A stretch of DNA of 64,000 nucleotides from Anaerolineales bacterium (lineage in GTDB: Bacteria; Chloroflexota; Anaerolineae; Anaerolineales; Villigracilaceae), in NCBI GenBank assembly GCA_030583925.1, contig CP129482.1, positions 3,100,001 to 3,164,000 of the forward strand. Direction: 5' to 3'. Under the pieces are notes generated by a model. The model searched no databases. It saw nothing but the letters and a program-made list of their open reading frames with translations, and was not told the DNA's origin. Made by a program: the position numbers and the translations under genes. Of the stretch, positions 23,566 to 31,627 are shown one piece after another; the stretch's first letter is position 1; each line of letters opens with the position of its first letter.

Positions 23566-26319
23566 TTACACCACGATATTCACCAGCCGCTTCTGCGCGA
23601 CGATGACCTTCTTCGGCTCCTTCCCCTCCATGAACTTCCGCACGTTCTCGCTCGCCAGCGCGGCGGACTTGATCTCCTCCTCGCTCGCGTCTGCCGCGAC
23701 GGTGACGCGGTCGCGCAGTTTGCCGTTCACCTGCACGGGAATTTCGATCACATCGTCCTTTGCCGCGGCTTCGTCCACTTTGGGCCACTTCTGCTGGTGG
23801 ATGGAATACGGCTTGCCCATGTGATTCACCCACAACTCTTCAGCGATGTGTGGCGCGACGGGAGCCATCATCTTCAAGTAGATTTCGGTCGCTTCGTCCC
23901 ATTCGGGAGCGCCGACCGCGCCCGCTTCGCGCGCTTTGTACATTTCGTTCAGCAACTCCATCAACGAGGAGATGACCGTGTTGAACTCGAAGTTCTCGAA
24001 GTCATGCGTCACGCGCTTCAGCGTCTGGTGGACGCGTCGGCGCAATTCCCGCGCGTCGTAGGGGCGGGTCTGATTTTCGGTGGCTGATCCGCTTGAAGTC
24101 TCGCGAGACCCGCCACTACTGTCATCCGTAAACAACGCCCACACGCGGCGCATCCATCTTGCAGTCCCTTCGATGCCGCGCGAGTCCCAGGGCGCGCCTT
24201 GTTGCCAGCGCGCAAAGAACATCAAATAGGCGCGCACGGTGTCGGCTCCATACAATTTCACCAACACATCGGGCGCGACGACATTGCCGTGGCTCTTCGA
24301 CATCTTGGTGTTGTCTTCCGCCAGCACCATGCCTTGATTGCGCAATTGCATCACTGGCTCGCCGCCTTCGGTGATGCCCATGTCGCGCAGCGCCTTGTGA
24401 AAAAAGCGGAAGTACAGCAAGTGCATGTTGGCGTGTTCGCTTCCGCCTGTGTACGTGTCAACGGGCATCCAGTAGTTGTATTCGGCGTCGTCGAACGGCG
24501 CGTTGTCGTTGTGCGGACTCAGATAACGCAGGTGATACCACGACGAACACATGAACGTATCCATCGTGTCCGTTTCGCGCACGGCAGGTTCGCCGCCGAT
24601 CGGACACGTCGCATTCTTCCACGTCGGATGAAATTTCAACGGCGACTCGCCTGTCGGTCTCCATTCGTCAATGTCGTCGGGCAACAACACGGGCAGTTGG
24701 TCGTCAGGCACAGGGTTCCAGCCATGCGTTTCGCAATAGACCATCGGAATCGGCGCGCCCCAGAATCGCTGGCGCGAGATCAACCAATCGCGGTAGCGAT
24801 AATTCACGTCGCGCTTGCCGACCCCCTTTTGCTCCAGCCATTCGATCACCGCTTTGATCGCGGGATTCTTCATGCCCTTGTCGTTCGTCGCGCGCGTCCC
24901 GTTGAACGGACCCGAGTTAATCATCACGCCTTCATGCTCGTAAGCGTGTTCCATCATGCCCCCCTCTCCCAGTGGGAGAGGGGATGGGGGTGAGGGATCA
25001 GGTTGAATCACAGGGACAATTTTCAACCCAAACTTGCGCGCAAACTCGAAGTCGCGTTCGTCGTGCGCTGGCACAGCCATGATCGCTCCCGTGCCGTACG
25101 ACATCAACACATAATCCGCCACCCAGATGGGGATGCGCTCATCGTTCACTGGATTGACAGCATAGCCGCCTGTGAAGACGCCCGTCTTCTCTTTATCTTT
25201 CGCTTCGCGCTGGATGTCGGTCTGCTTCGCCGCCTCAGCCTTATACACGCGGACGGCTTCTCGATTCTCCGCTGTCGTGATCGTATCCACCAGCGGATGC
25301 TCAGGCGACATCACCATGAACGTCGCGCCCCACAACGTGTCGGGACGGGTGGTGAAGATTTCTATGGGATCGCCAGCTTCCGTTTTGAAAATGACCGACG
25401 CGCCTTCACTGCGACCGATCCAATTCGTTTGTGAAGTCTTGATGTAATCGGGCCAGTCCATGCCCTCGAAGTGCAGTAATTCATCCGCGTACTTCGTCGC
25501 TTTGAAGAACCACTGTTCCAACTCTTTTTTGATGACGGGAGTGCCGCAACGATCGCAGACTCGATCTTCTCCTTTGACCTGTTCTCGCGCCAACGTGGTG
25601 TTATCTTTCGGGCACCAATCCACCAACGCTTTTTTGCGATATGCCAATCCGTGTTTGTACAACTGGATGAAGAACCACTGCGTCCAGCGATAGTATTCGG
25701 GGTCAGACGAGACCGCCTCGCGCTCCCAATCGAACATCGCGCCCATCGAACGCATCTGCGTGCGCATCCGCTCGATGTTGGCGTACGTCCACTTCTTCGG
25801 GTGGATGTTGTGCTTGATCGCCGCGCCCTCCGCTGGCAGACCGAACGCGTCGAAGCCCATCGGGAACATCACGTTGTAACCCTGCATCCGCTTGAAGCGC
25901 GCCCGTGCATCCGACGGCGTCATCGCGTACCAGTGACCAATATGCAAGTCGCCGCTTGGATACGGCAGCATCGTCAACGCGTAATGCTTCGGTCGGCTCT
26001 CATCGATCACCGCGCGATACAGCTTGTCCGCCTCCCACTTCGCCTGCCACTTCGCTTCAAAAGCTTGCGGGTTGAAAGATTTATCCCATGATCCAGGATT
26101 GCGGACTCCGCGCAGCGCCCCTGTGGGGTCAGTCGGCTTTTCTGCAGGCGCAGACTTCGCAATCTTGCTTTGAGGATTGCGGACTTTAGTCCGCTTGGCA
26201 GACACGGATTTCTTCATCTTTACTACAGGCTTCTTCGCCTTTTTAGCGGTGACCTTCTTCACAACCTTTTTCGCCTTCGGCGCAGTTTTCTTTTTGGTTT
26301 TCGTTTTCTTTACAGCCAT
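23566..26319 (-). CDS. leuS: Leucyl-tRNA synthetase with repeat-derived insertions
   Basis: A 917-residue class I synthetase charging tRNA-Leu. The signatures are complete: LPYPSGDLHIGHW (HIGH), KMSKSHGN (KMSKS), the CP1 editing domain, the GTDAVR-like GADTVRAYLMFFA segment and the C-terminal KKVIVAQKRLVNIVV. The first about 80 residues are an unusual Lys/Ala-rich, histone-tail-like extension. Three segments look repeat-derived: VRNPQSKIAKS in the extension (palindrome 26179-26194), PSPPSPLPLGEGG in the editing domain (24959-24996) and SSGGSRETSSGSATENQ near the anticodon-binding domain (24063-24113). All are in frame. Expression is controlled by the T-box leader upstream, and a strong terminator follows the gene. 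Confidence 0.95.
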   Translation of the reverse strand: MAVKKTKTKKKTAPKAKKVVKKVTAKKAKKPVVKMKKSVSAKRTKVRNPQSKIAKSAPAEKPTDPTGALRGVRNPGSWDKSFNPQAFEAKWQAKWEADKLYRAVIDESRPKHYALTMLPYPSGDLHIGHWYAMTPSDARARFKRMQGYNVMFPMGFDAFGLPAEGAAIKHNIHPKKWTYANIERMRTQMRSMGAMFDWEREAVSSDPEYYRWTQWFFIQLYKHGLAYRKKALVDWCPKDNTTLAREQVKGEDRVCDRCGTPVIKKELEQWFFKATKYADELLHFEGMDWPDYIKTSQTNWIGRSEGASVIFKTEAGDPIEIFTTRPDTLWGATFMVMSPEHPLVDTITTAENREAVRVYKAEAAKQTDIQREAKDKEKTGVFTGGYAVNPVNDERIPIWVADYVLMSYGTGAIMAVPAHDERDFEFARKFGLKIVPVIQPDPSPPSPLPLGEGGMMEHAYEHEGVMINSGPFNGTRATNDKGMKNPAIKAVIEWLEQKGVGKRDVNYRYRDWLISRQRFWGAPIPMVYCETHGWNPVPDDQLPVLLPDDIDEWRPTGESPLKFHPTWKNATCPIGGEPAVRETDTMDTFMCSSWYHLRYLSPHNDNAPFDDAEYNYWMPVDTYTGGSEHANMHLLYFRFFHKALRDMGITEGGEPVMQLRNQGMVLAEDNTKMSKSHGNVVAPDVLVKLYGADTVRAYLMFFARWQQGAPWDSRGIEGTARWMRRVWALFTDDSSGGSRETSSGSATENQTRPYDARELRRRVHQTLKRVTHDFENFEFNTVISSLMELLNEMYKAREAGAVGAPEWDEATEIYLKMMAPVAPHIAEELWVNHMGKPYSIHQQKWPKVDEAAAKDDVIEIPVQVNGKLRDRVTVAADASEEEIKSAALASENVRKFMEGKEPKKVIVAQKRLVNIVV
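24063..24113. repeat. In-frame palindromic insert in leuS (C-terminal part)
   Basis: GTCTCGCGAGAC (24098-24109) is a perfect palindrome, and GCGGGTCT/AGACCCGC arms flank it at distance. It encodes a Ser/Gly/Thr stretch not expected in LeuRS. Confidence 0.65.
24959..24996. repeat. In-frame palindromic insert in leuS (editing domain)
   Basis: CCCCTCTCCCAGTGGGAGAGGG is read in frame as Pro/Ser/Leu-rich residues within CP1. It has the appearance of a mobile intergenic palindrome accepted by the protein. Confidence 0.75.
26179..26194. repeat. In-frame palindrome in the leuS N-terminal extension
   Basis: GCGGACTTTAGTCCGC is a near-perfect palindrome of the same family as 2094-2109. Confidence 0.75.
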
Positions 26320-26407
26320 TCTTACCTCTTTTCCAATTTTTGGAGTCGTGGAGCAACTTCCACGATTTCCGTCAGCAAGCTGACGGACTCCAGAGTTCCA
26401 AGTTAAA

Positions 26408-26710
26408 CAAAAAATCCTTCATCCACATCAGGGACGAAGGAGTTCCTCCGCGGTACCACCCGAATTCGGTTGAAGGTTTGAAGGTCGCAAGTTGCAGGTT
26501 TTCACCTTCAACATTCAAACCTTCCAACTTTCAAACGCTCTCTATTCGCGATAACGGGCAATCCCGTCGCTGACTACTCGATTCACCAGCGAAGTCCCTC
26601 TTGCGAGGCAACAGGCGAGTTCGGTCTTATCGGCATTCCCGTTCGATGCCATTGAAGGGCTTCCACCTCACTTTCCCTTCTCGCTGACGGGACGACCTAC
26701 TACTCCTGCC
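26408..26710 (-). promoter_or_regulatory. T-box riboswitch of leuS
   Basis: The leader upstream of leuS carries the T-box sequence GGGTGGTACCGCGG (minus strand, 26448-26461), followed by a terminator (stem TCCTTC.../GAAGGA with TTTTTTG, 26408-26442). Upstream is a stem-I region with GAACTCGCC, which offers CUC (Leu) as a candidate specifier, and a GACGGGattgCCCGTTA stem like the usual stem III. Uncharged tRNA-Leu would favour the antiterminator and leuS expression. The specifier choice is tentative. Between stem III and the T-box lies an extra hairpin of GAAGGTTTGAAGGT words (26469-26530), probably repeat-derived. Confidence 0.92.
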
Positions 26711-26722
26711 AAAACTTTTTGC

Positions 26723-26748
26723 GTACGTCAAACTTAAGTTTGATGTAC
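26723..26748. repeat. ACTTAAGT-centred palindrome between tRNA and T-box
   Basis: GTACGTCAAACTTAAGTTTGATGTAC has one mismatch pair. It lies 9 bases beyond the tRNA-Ala(GGC) 3' end and shares the ACTTAAGT core with the palindromes in the gene at 531. Confidence 0.7.
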
Positions 26749-26757
26749 TAGTTTGTG

Positions 26758-26830
26758 TGGACCCAGAGGGATTCGAACCCTCGACCTTCTCAATGCCATT
26801 GAGACGCGCTCCCAACTGCGCTATGGGCCC
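26758..26830 (-). tRNA. tRNA-Ala (anticodon GGC)
   Basis: The cloverleaf is complete: acceptor GGGCCCA/TGGGTCC, D arm GCGC-AGTTGGGA-GCGC, anticodon stem TCTCA/TGAGA with loop ATGGCAT (anticodon GGC, reading GCC), and T arm GAGGG-TTCGAAT-CCCTC. The G3-U70 wobble pair, the main alanine identity element, is present. CCA is not encoded. Confidence 0.96.
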
Positions 26831-26919
26831 CCGTTTTGATTTACGATTTTAGATTGCAGATTTACGATTTGGATTGCGGTTCTTCAATCGTCAATCCAAA
26901 ATCGGCAATCGCAAATCGT
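26831..26919. repeat. Simple-word repeat between tRNAs
   Basis: It is built from GATTTACGATTT and ATCGTCAATCC-type words, similar to the spacer at 54047-54075. No gene was seen. Confidence 0.6.
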
Positions 26920-26995
26920 TGGTGGACCTGAGGGGATTCGAACCCCTGACCTCATCAGTGCGATTGATGCGCGCTCCCAACTGCGCTACAGGCCC
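26920..26995 (-). tRNA. tRNA-Ala (anticodon CGC)
   Basis: Acceptor GGGCCTG/CAGGTCC carries G3-U70. The anticodon stem is CATCA/TGATG with loop ATCGCAC (anticodon CGC, reading GCG), and the T arm is AGGGG-TTCGAAT-CCCCT. The 3' CCA is encoded (26920-26922). It is the second alanine isoacceptor on the same strand, upstream of the GGC gene. Confidence 0.96.
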
Positions 26996-27085
26996 AATGG
27001 TTAAGGCGTTCGGTATTCTACTGTACGGGTTAGGTGATGTCAAGCAAGGTAAAATAGGATTTATCATCATCAAAGGGACACTTCC

Positions 27086-27793
27086 ATGGCTGAGACAAAC
27101 TCCAAACCCATCTACCGCATCATGGACCTGAGTGAGGCTGACCGCCCACGAGAGAGATTATCCACGCTTGGACCACAAGCGCTTACGAATGCCGAACTGC
27201 TGGCGATCCTCCTGCGGGTGGGCGTGAAGGGAGAGAACGCCGTGGAGGTCGGTCAACGCCTGCTGAAAAAGTTCAATGGGCTGACAGGACTCCACCGCGC
27301 CCCGTTCGCCGACCTGAAAAAACAACACGGACTCGGCGACGCCAAAGCCGCGCAGATCAAAGCCGCGATCGAACTAGGTCGCAGGCTCACGCTCGAATCT
27401 CCCGACGAAAGACCCGCCATCAACTCCCCCGCCGACGCCGCCGCGCTGGTCTCGTATGAAATGTCCGCGTTGGAGCAGGAGCATTTGCGCGTGATGTTGC
27501 TTGACCGAAGAAATCGAGTTTTGGAAACGGTGGAGATTTACAAAGGCTCGGTCCATTCGTCGCAGGTGAGGGTTGGAGAAATTTTCAAAGAGGCTGTTCG
27601 CAAGAACGCGTCGTCAATCGTCGTGATCCACAACCACCCCAGCGGAGACCCCACCCCCAGCCCCGACGATGTCGCCGTGACACGCGCCATCGTCCAAGCA
27701 GGCAAACTCATGGACGTAGACGTGCTGGATCACCTGGTGATCGGTCAAGGCAAGTGGGTGTCGTTGAAGGAGCGAGGGTTGGGGTTTGCGTAA
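27086..27793 (+). CDS. radC: RadC/JAMM-domain protein
   Basis: A 235-residue protein of the RadC family. The N-terminal half has tandem helix-hairpin-helix-like sequence (LTNAELLAILLRVGVKG, GLGDAKAAQIKAAIELG). The C-terminal half is a JAB1/MPN+ metalloprotease-like domain with VVIHNHPSGDPTPSPDD. The metal ligands are intact. The family's function is unsettled, and it is often found with mobile elements. A GGGA site precedes the ATG. The last 111 bases (27683-27793) recur at 28425-28535 and in part at 29212-29290, so the gene's 3' end has been a recombination or integration point. The first copy remains a full-length gene. Confidence 0.93.
   Translation: MAETNSKPIYRIMDLSEADRPRERLSTLGPQALTNAELLAILLRVGVKGENAVEVGQRLLKKFNGLTGLHRAPFADLKKQHGLGDAKAAQIKAAIELGRRLTLESPDERPAINSPADAAALVSYEMSALEQEHLRVMLLDRRNRVLETVEIYKGSVHSSQVRVGEIFKEAVRKNASSIVVIHNHPSGDPTPSPDDVAVTRAIVQAGKLMDVDVLDHLVIGQGKWVSLKERGLGFA
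27683..27793 (+). repeat. radC 3' end, direct repeat copy 1
   Basis: This is the final 111 bases of intact radC. Copy 2 (28425-28535) differs at only four positions, and all four are synonymous in the radC frame. Confidence 0.9.
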
Positions 27794-27809
27794 TCTCTCT
27801 TGCCGATAG

Positions 27810-27824
27810 TATCATAATATGATA
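27810..27824. promoter_or_regulatory. Palindromic operator candidate of hicAB
   Basis: TATCATAATATGATA is a perfect 15-base palindrome 11 bases before the hicA start, overlapping an AT-rich promoter-like region. HicB-type antitoxins with a ribbon-helix-helix commonly bind such sites to repress their own operon. Confidence 0.6.
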
Positions 27825-27834
27825 TTATACGTCT

Positions 27835-28089
27835 GTGGATAACAAACATCGCAAAACCCTCGAAGCCATTTTCGAAAAGCCTGAGCGAGCCAATATTGCA
27901 TGGAAGGATGTAGAAGCCCTGTTCGTCGCATTAGGCGCAGAAGTAACAGAAGGAAGTGGTTCTCGTGTAAGAGTTGCGTTGAACAATATCCGCGCTGTGT
28001 TTCACCGACCACATCCGCGTAAAGAAACAAACAAGGGAGCAGTCAAGTCTGTTCGCAGGTTTCTCGAGGCGGCAGGAGTAAAACCATGA
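27835..28089 (+). CDS. hicA: HicA-type mRNA interferase toxin
   Basis: An 84-residue protein of the longer HicA type. The double-stranded-RNA-binding-like fold has the family pattern ANIAWKDVEALFVALGAEV, EGSGSRVRVALNNIRAVF and HRPHPRKETNKGAVKSVRRF. The His in HRPHP is the expected active-site residue. HicA cleaves mRNA and is neutralised by HicB. The start is a GTG at 27835. The stop overlaps the hicB start (ATGA), typical of translational coupling. The pair sits directly after radC, between two copies of the radC 3' end, so it entered as cargo of a recombination event. Confidence 0.85.
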   Translation: MDNKHRKTLEAIFEKPERANIAWKDVEALFVALGAEVTEGSGSRVRVALNNIRAVFHRPHPRKETNKGAVKSVRRFLEAAGVKP

Positions 28090-28415
28090 TGGAATATAAA
28101 GGATATATCGGCAAAGTCGAAATTGATGACGAAGCGGGCATTTTGTATGGCGAAGTGATCAATGTCCGTGATGTGATCACGTTTGAAGGCACGAGTGTGG
28201 ACGAAGTGCAACAAGCGTTTCAAGAATCCGTGGATGATTACCTTGACTTTTGTGCGAAGCGAAATGAAGCGCCCGAAAAGCCATTTTCAGGGAAGTTCGT
28301 CGTTCGGTTACCCGCTGAGTTACACCGTAAAGCCTTTATTCAAGCAAAACTGGCAGATAAAAGCCTGAACGGTTGGGTCACAGACGTTTTACAAAATGCT
28401 CTTGAAAATGAGTGA
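28086..28415 (+). CDS. hicB: HicB-type antitoxin
   Basis: A 109-residue antitoxin. The N-terminal half is the degenerate RNase H-like HicB fold (YKGYIGKVEIDDEAGILYGE, FEGTSVDEVQQAFQESVDDY). The C-terminal half (VVRLPAELHRKAFIQAKLAD, SLNGWVTDVLQNAL) is a ribbon-helix-helix DNA-binding segment, so it can autoregulate, probably at the palindrome at 27810-27824. The start overlaps the hicA stop. Bases 28048-28236 (end of hicA and start of hicB) are duplicated at 29031-29219. Confidence 0.87.
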   Translation: MMEYKGYIGKVEIDDEAGILYGEVINVRDVITFEGTSVDEVQQAFQESVDDYLDFCAKRNEAPEKPFSGKFVVRLPAELHRKAFIQAKLADKSLNGWVTDVLQNALENE

Positions 28416-28424
28416 TGTGTCTTG

Positions 28425-28535
28425 CGCGCCATCGTCCAAGCAGGCAAACTCATGGATGTGGATGTGCTGGATCACCTGGTGATCGGTCAGGGCAAGTGGG
28501 TGTCGTTGAAGGAGCGAGGGTTGGGGTTTGCGTAA
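28425..28535 (+). repeat. radC 3' end, direct repeat copy 2
   Basis: A 111-base copy of the radC terminus including its TAA stop, with no radC body upstream. It encodes the same last 36 residues as intact radC. Differences are third-position only (for example GAC/GAT, CAA/CAG). Confidence 0.9.
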
Positions 28536-28718
28536 CAGTCAAAATGACTGTATAGTTGACAAGTAGCAGTTAAAATTCTATATCAGCCCCTTGTACAGGG
28601 TCATATGCGGAAAGTTTCTGCATAATACCAAGGTGAGTGGCTAAGTTCAGAACATCGTGGACGCAGGTATTCATACCCAGCGACATTTATTGTGAGATTT
28701 TCGTTGTAAGGAAATTAA

Positions 28719-29009
28719 ATGACCAGAATCCGCAAAGAACAAGAGAAGGTCGTGAATAAAATCGTCCAAGTACTCAAGCAGAGATTGATATTTCTGATCT
28801 CATTTTTGAGCGTCTGCGTCACGATCCTGATCTTTCGAGTAGGTGAAAGCTGGTGGCTGTTCTGGATGGTGAAGTATCGGTCACGCATCATAGGCATTCT
28901 ATTGCTTGCTTTAGTCGTCGTAATCATATCGGCCCCGCTAATCATCGAGTCTTCTAAACGGCCCCGTAACTTTCCAGGTCCTGGGAAAAATCCTTACATC
29001 GATCCATAA
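28719..29009 (+). CDS. Small membrane protein, hypothetical
   Basis: A 96-residue protein with two transmembrane helices (LIFLISFLSVCVTILIF and IGILLLALVVVIISAPLII), a basic N-terminus and a Pro-rich tail (RPRNFPGPGKNPYIDP). The ATG follows AAGGAAATTAA. No family is recognised. It lies between the second radC-end copy and the hicAB fragment, thus inside the second inserted segment. It is AT-richer than the flanking chromosome and likely came with the insertion. Confidence 0.6.
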   Translation: MTRIRKEQEKVVNKIVQVLKQRLIFLISFLSVCVTILIFRVGESWWLFWMVKYRSRIIGILLLALVVVIISAPLIIESSKRPRNFPGPGKNPYIDP

Positions 29010-29030
29010 GCTAAATTTGTCATTCACAAC

Positions 29031-29219
29031 TCTGTTCGCAGATTTCTCGAGGCGGCAGGAGTAAAACCATGATGGAATATAAAGGATATATCGGCAAAGT
29101 CGAATTTGACGATGAAGCGGGCATTTTGTATGGCGAAGTGATCAACGTCCGCGATGTGATCGCGTTTGAAGACATAAGCGTTGAAGAAGGACAAAAGGTG
29201 TTTCAAGAATCGGTGGATG
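29031..29219 (+). repeat. Partial copy of hicA end / hicB start
   Basis: This is a diverged 189-base copy of 28048-28236. It carries the hicA tail, the overlap and the first about 50 hicB codons. Confidence 0.88.
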
Positions 29220-29290
29220 TGTTGGATCACTTAGTGATCGGTCAAGGCAAGTGGGTGTCGTTGAAGGAGCGAGGATTGGGGTTTGCATGA
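29069..29290 (+). pseudogene. Chimeric hicB'-'radC remnant
   Basis: The first about 50 codons equal the start of hicB (MMEYKGYIGKVEFDDEAGIL). From codon about 49 the frame runs into the last 24 codons of radC ([20 protein letters not shown]) and ends at its stop. The junction is at GTGGATG, a word present in both hicB (28230-28236) and the radC end, so the chimera probably arose by recombination at microhomology. It has no ribbon-helix-helix domain and no hicA partner, and is presumably non-functional. Confidence 0.85.
29212..29290 (+). repeat. radC 3' end, partial copy 3
   Basis: The last about 75 bases of radC, diverged further from copies 1 and 2, again with synonymous changes and a TGA instead of TAA stop. 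Confidence 0.85.
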
Positions 29291-29393
29291 AAAGCAAAAT
29301 GGTCGACTCCGCCTACTGGAAATGTTGGCAATTTAAAGTTTTTGTTCAAGAAGCGGAGTAAAATGAACTATTCCATCTCCAGAAGGTAACTAC

Positions 29394-30088
29394 ATGCCTA
29401 AAGACAAGATAACCTTGAATAAATTTGTGAAAGCATTTGGCAAATTACAAGCCGAAGGTTGGGTGAAGTCAGAACGCAGAGGACCAACTGGCGTTGGGCA
29501 TACGCTAGAAAAGTTAATCGGTTTACCAGAGAACAATATCGCTTATCCAGATTTAGGAAAGATTGAACTCAAAGCACATCGGATAAATTCAAATTCGATG
29601 ATTACGCTTTTTACTTTCAATCGTAAGGTTTGGAAGATGAAGCCGCTTGAAGCCATAAAAAATATGGCACACCTGATGAAAATGGGCGATTGGGTTTGTA
29701 TTTTACGATGTCTCGCACGCCAAATAGTACGGGGCTATTTTTGCACATCGAAAGCGAGACAATATCGGTTCGTCATGTTTCGGGCGAAATAGTTGCTGAA
29801 TGGCAACTTGAAGTATTGGCAGAAAGATTCACCGAGAAAATACCAGCGCTGATATTGGTTAGCGCATTTAGCGAAATGCGAGGAGATGACGAATGGTTTA
29901 AGTTCGACAGGGCGCAACTATTGACAGGAGCTTCAGCGGCTATTATCCGAAGTCAAATTTTGGCAGGAAATATTCTTGTTGATTTGAGATTGCACGACAA
30001 AATAACAAGCGCGCGCAATCATGGAACTGGTTTTCGAGCGCATGAAGATAAATTGCCTTTGCTGTTCAAGACTGTGAAAGACTTATAG
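29394..30088 (+). pseudogene. MvaI/BcnI-type restriction endonuclease, frameshifted
   Basis: The first part (29394 to about 29690) matches the MvaI/BcnI family of monomeric type II endonucleases: RRGPTGVGHTLEKLIGLPEN and the catalytic triad D53-x4-E58-L-K60 (PDLGKIELK), with the same spacing as in MvaI. The homologous frame then shifts at about 29685-29695: the continuation LGLYFTMSRTPNSTGLFLHI through the C-terminus (SARNHGTGFRAHEDKLPLLF) is in another frame, ending at 30088. Total length (about 231 codons) fits a complete enzyme with one frame error. Relatives cut CCWGG or CCSGG, and the site cannot be read from sequence. The frameshift may be genuine or a sequencing error. Confidence 0.82.
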
Positions 30089-30090
30089 CC

Positions 30091-31458
30091 ATGCTTAAAA
30101 CCGCGCAACTAAGTTTTATAGAATCGTCAATATATGAGAAGCCCCTTGACGATTGGACATTTAACGGCGCTTCGACCAGAGAGTTAACCCATTGTTACCA
30201 TGATTATCCAGCGAGAATGATTCCTCAAGTGGCAGGAAAGTTACTTGATTCATTTGGCGTTTCGTCTAAATATCTTTTTGACCCATATTCTGGCAGCGGA
30301 ACATCATTAGTTGAAGCAAATATCAGGGGAATTAACGCCTCCGGAACCGACCTAAATCCATTAGCGAGACTTATTGCAAAGGCAAAAACAGTAACACCCA
30401 AAACTGATTTGCTAGAAAAACAAATTTCTGTTTTCAACAAACTGATTTTGGATGAGAAACTACGGAAAATTAAAGAGACACAAGAAATTTACGGCATTAG
30501 CCGTTTAGATTTTTGGTTTAAACCAGCGGTAATAGAGCGACTGGTCAAACTTCGGAAATTCATCAAAGATATTGACAACGAAGACATTCGATTGTTTTTT
30601 CAGGTTGCGTTTAGCGAGACGGTGCGAGAAAGCTCAAACACGCGAAACGAAGAATTTAAGTTATATAGATACAGCGAAGAAAAACTAGCGAAATTCAACC
30701 CCGATGTTTACGGCATAATGTCATTAAAACTGCAAAGAAATTTTAACGGATACAAAAAATATAAGGCTATTATAGATAATCTGAAACGTCATCCTTCCGC
30801 TAATGTCTAAAATTTCAATACAGTTGATGGAATACCAGAAGATACGATACGCCCAGAAAGTATGGACATTGTGGTTACATCTCCGCCTTATGGTGATTCA
30901 GGCACGACAGTTGCTTACGGGCAATATTCCCGCTTATCTGCCGCTTGGCTTGAACTCGAAGAGCCTGACAAAATAGATCGCAAGTTAATGGGCGGAAAAA
31001 CCGTCAAAGGATATCCTTCCTTCCCTAGCAAGTCGCTAAATACCGCCATTGATGAAGTAAGAAAATCTGATGAAAAGCGCGCACATGAAGTTGCGTCTTT
31101 TTATGTGGATTTACTTAGTTCGATTTCAAATGTTGCTAACATCGTAAAGAAAAATGGCTATACCTGCTATGTAGTCGGGAACAGAAAAGTAAAGGGCGTA
31201 GTTCTGCCTACCGATATTGCGGTAAAAGATTTTTTTGCGAGCTGTGGGTTTGAACACATAAATACATTTATTCGCTCAATTCCCAATAAACGGATGCCAT
31301 CTAAAAATAGTCCCACAAATGCTGCCGGAGTTCTGGATAACACAATGACTCAAGAATACATTGTTGTTATGCGCCGAAAATCTTCAAATGCAATTCGAGA
31401 GAGAAAAAATCTTTATCATTCAAAGGCAACCAAGGCAAGCCCACGTTCCCGTAAGTAA
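30091..31458 (+). pseudogene. DNA methyltransferase with internal stop codon
   Basis: This is the modification partner of the upstream endonuclease, starting two bases after its end. Motif I is DPYSGSGTSLVEA (about residue 65) and motif IV is TSPPYGDS (about 263). The SPPY form is usual for N4-cytosine methylases, as known for MvaI/BcnI-type systems. An in-frame TAA at 30808-30810 splits the frame into 30091-30810 and a continuation through 31458. No frame change is involved. Both halves keep good homology, so the lesion is recent or an error. With the endonuclease also broken, the whole restriction system looks inactivated. Confidence 0.82.
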
Positions 31459-31627
31459 AAAGTATTGCACAACATAACGCCAGCCAAAAAGCACACCTCT
31501 GTTGTCGCGCGTGATCAACCATGCACTTCCCAACCTTGAAGACAGCAAATGCAAGGCGCGCCGTCAATTTTGGCGCATTTCGTATTGAAAGATATAATAC
31601 GGGGAACTACATACCTGTTGAGAAAAA
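31459..31627. other. Intergenic stretch, no gene seen
   Basis: 169 bases between the decayed methylase and the 2-oxoglutarate dehydrogenase genes. No RNA gene or clear terminator was recognised. Base composition returns to the GC-rich norm here. Confidence 0.5.

Noticed and set aside
28416..28718. Second radC gene
   Set aside because: Only the last 37 codons or so are present at 28425-28535, with no start or JAB domain.
29685..29700. Programmed frameshift in the restriction nuclease
   Set aside because: There is no slippery heptamer or following hairpin. A frame error or decay, as in the neighbouring methylase, explains it better.
30808..30810. Stop codon as recoding site
   Set aside because: TAA is not read as selenocysteine or pyrrolysine, and no stimulatory structure was seen. 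A nonsense lesion or sequence error is simpler.
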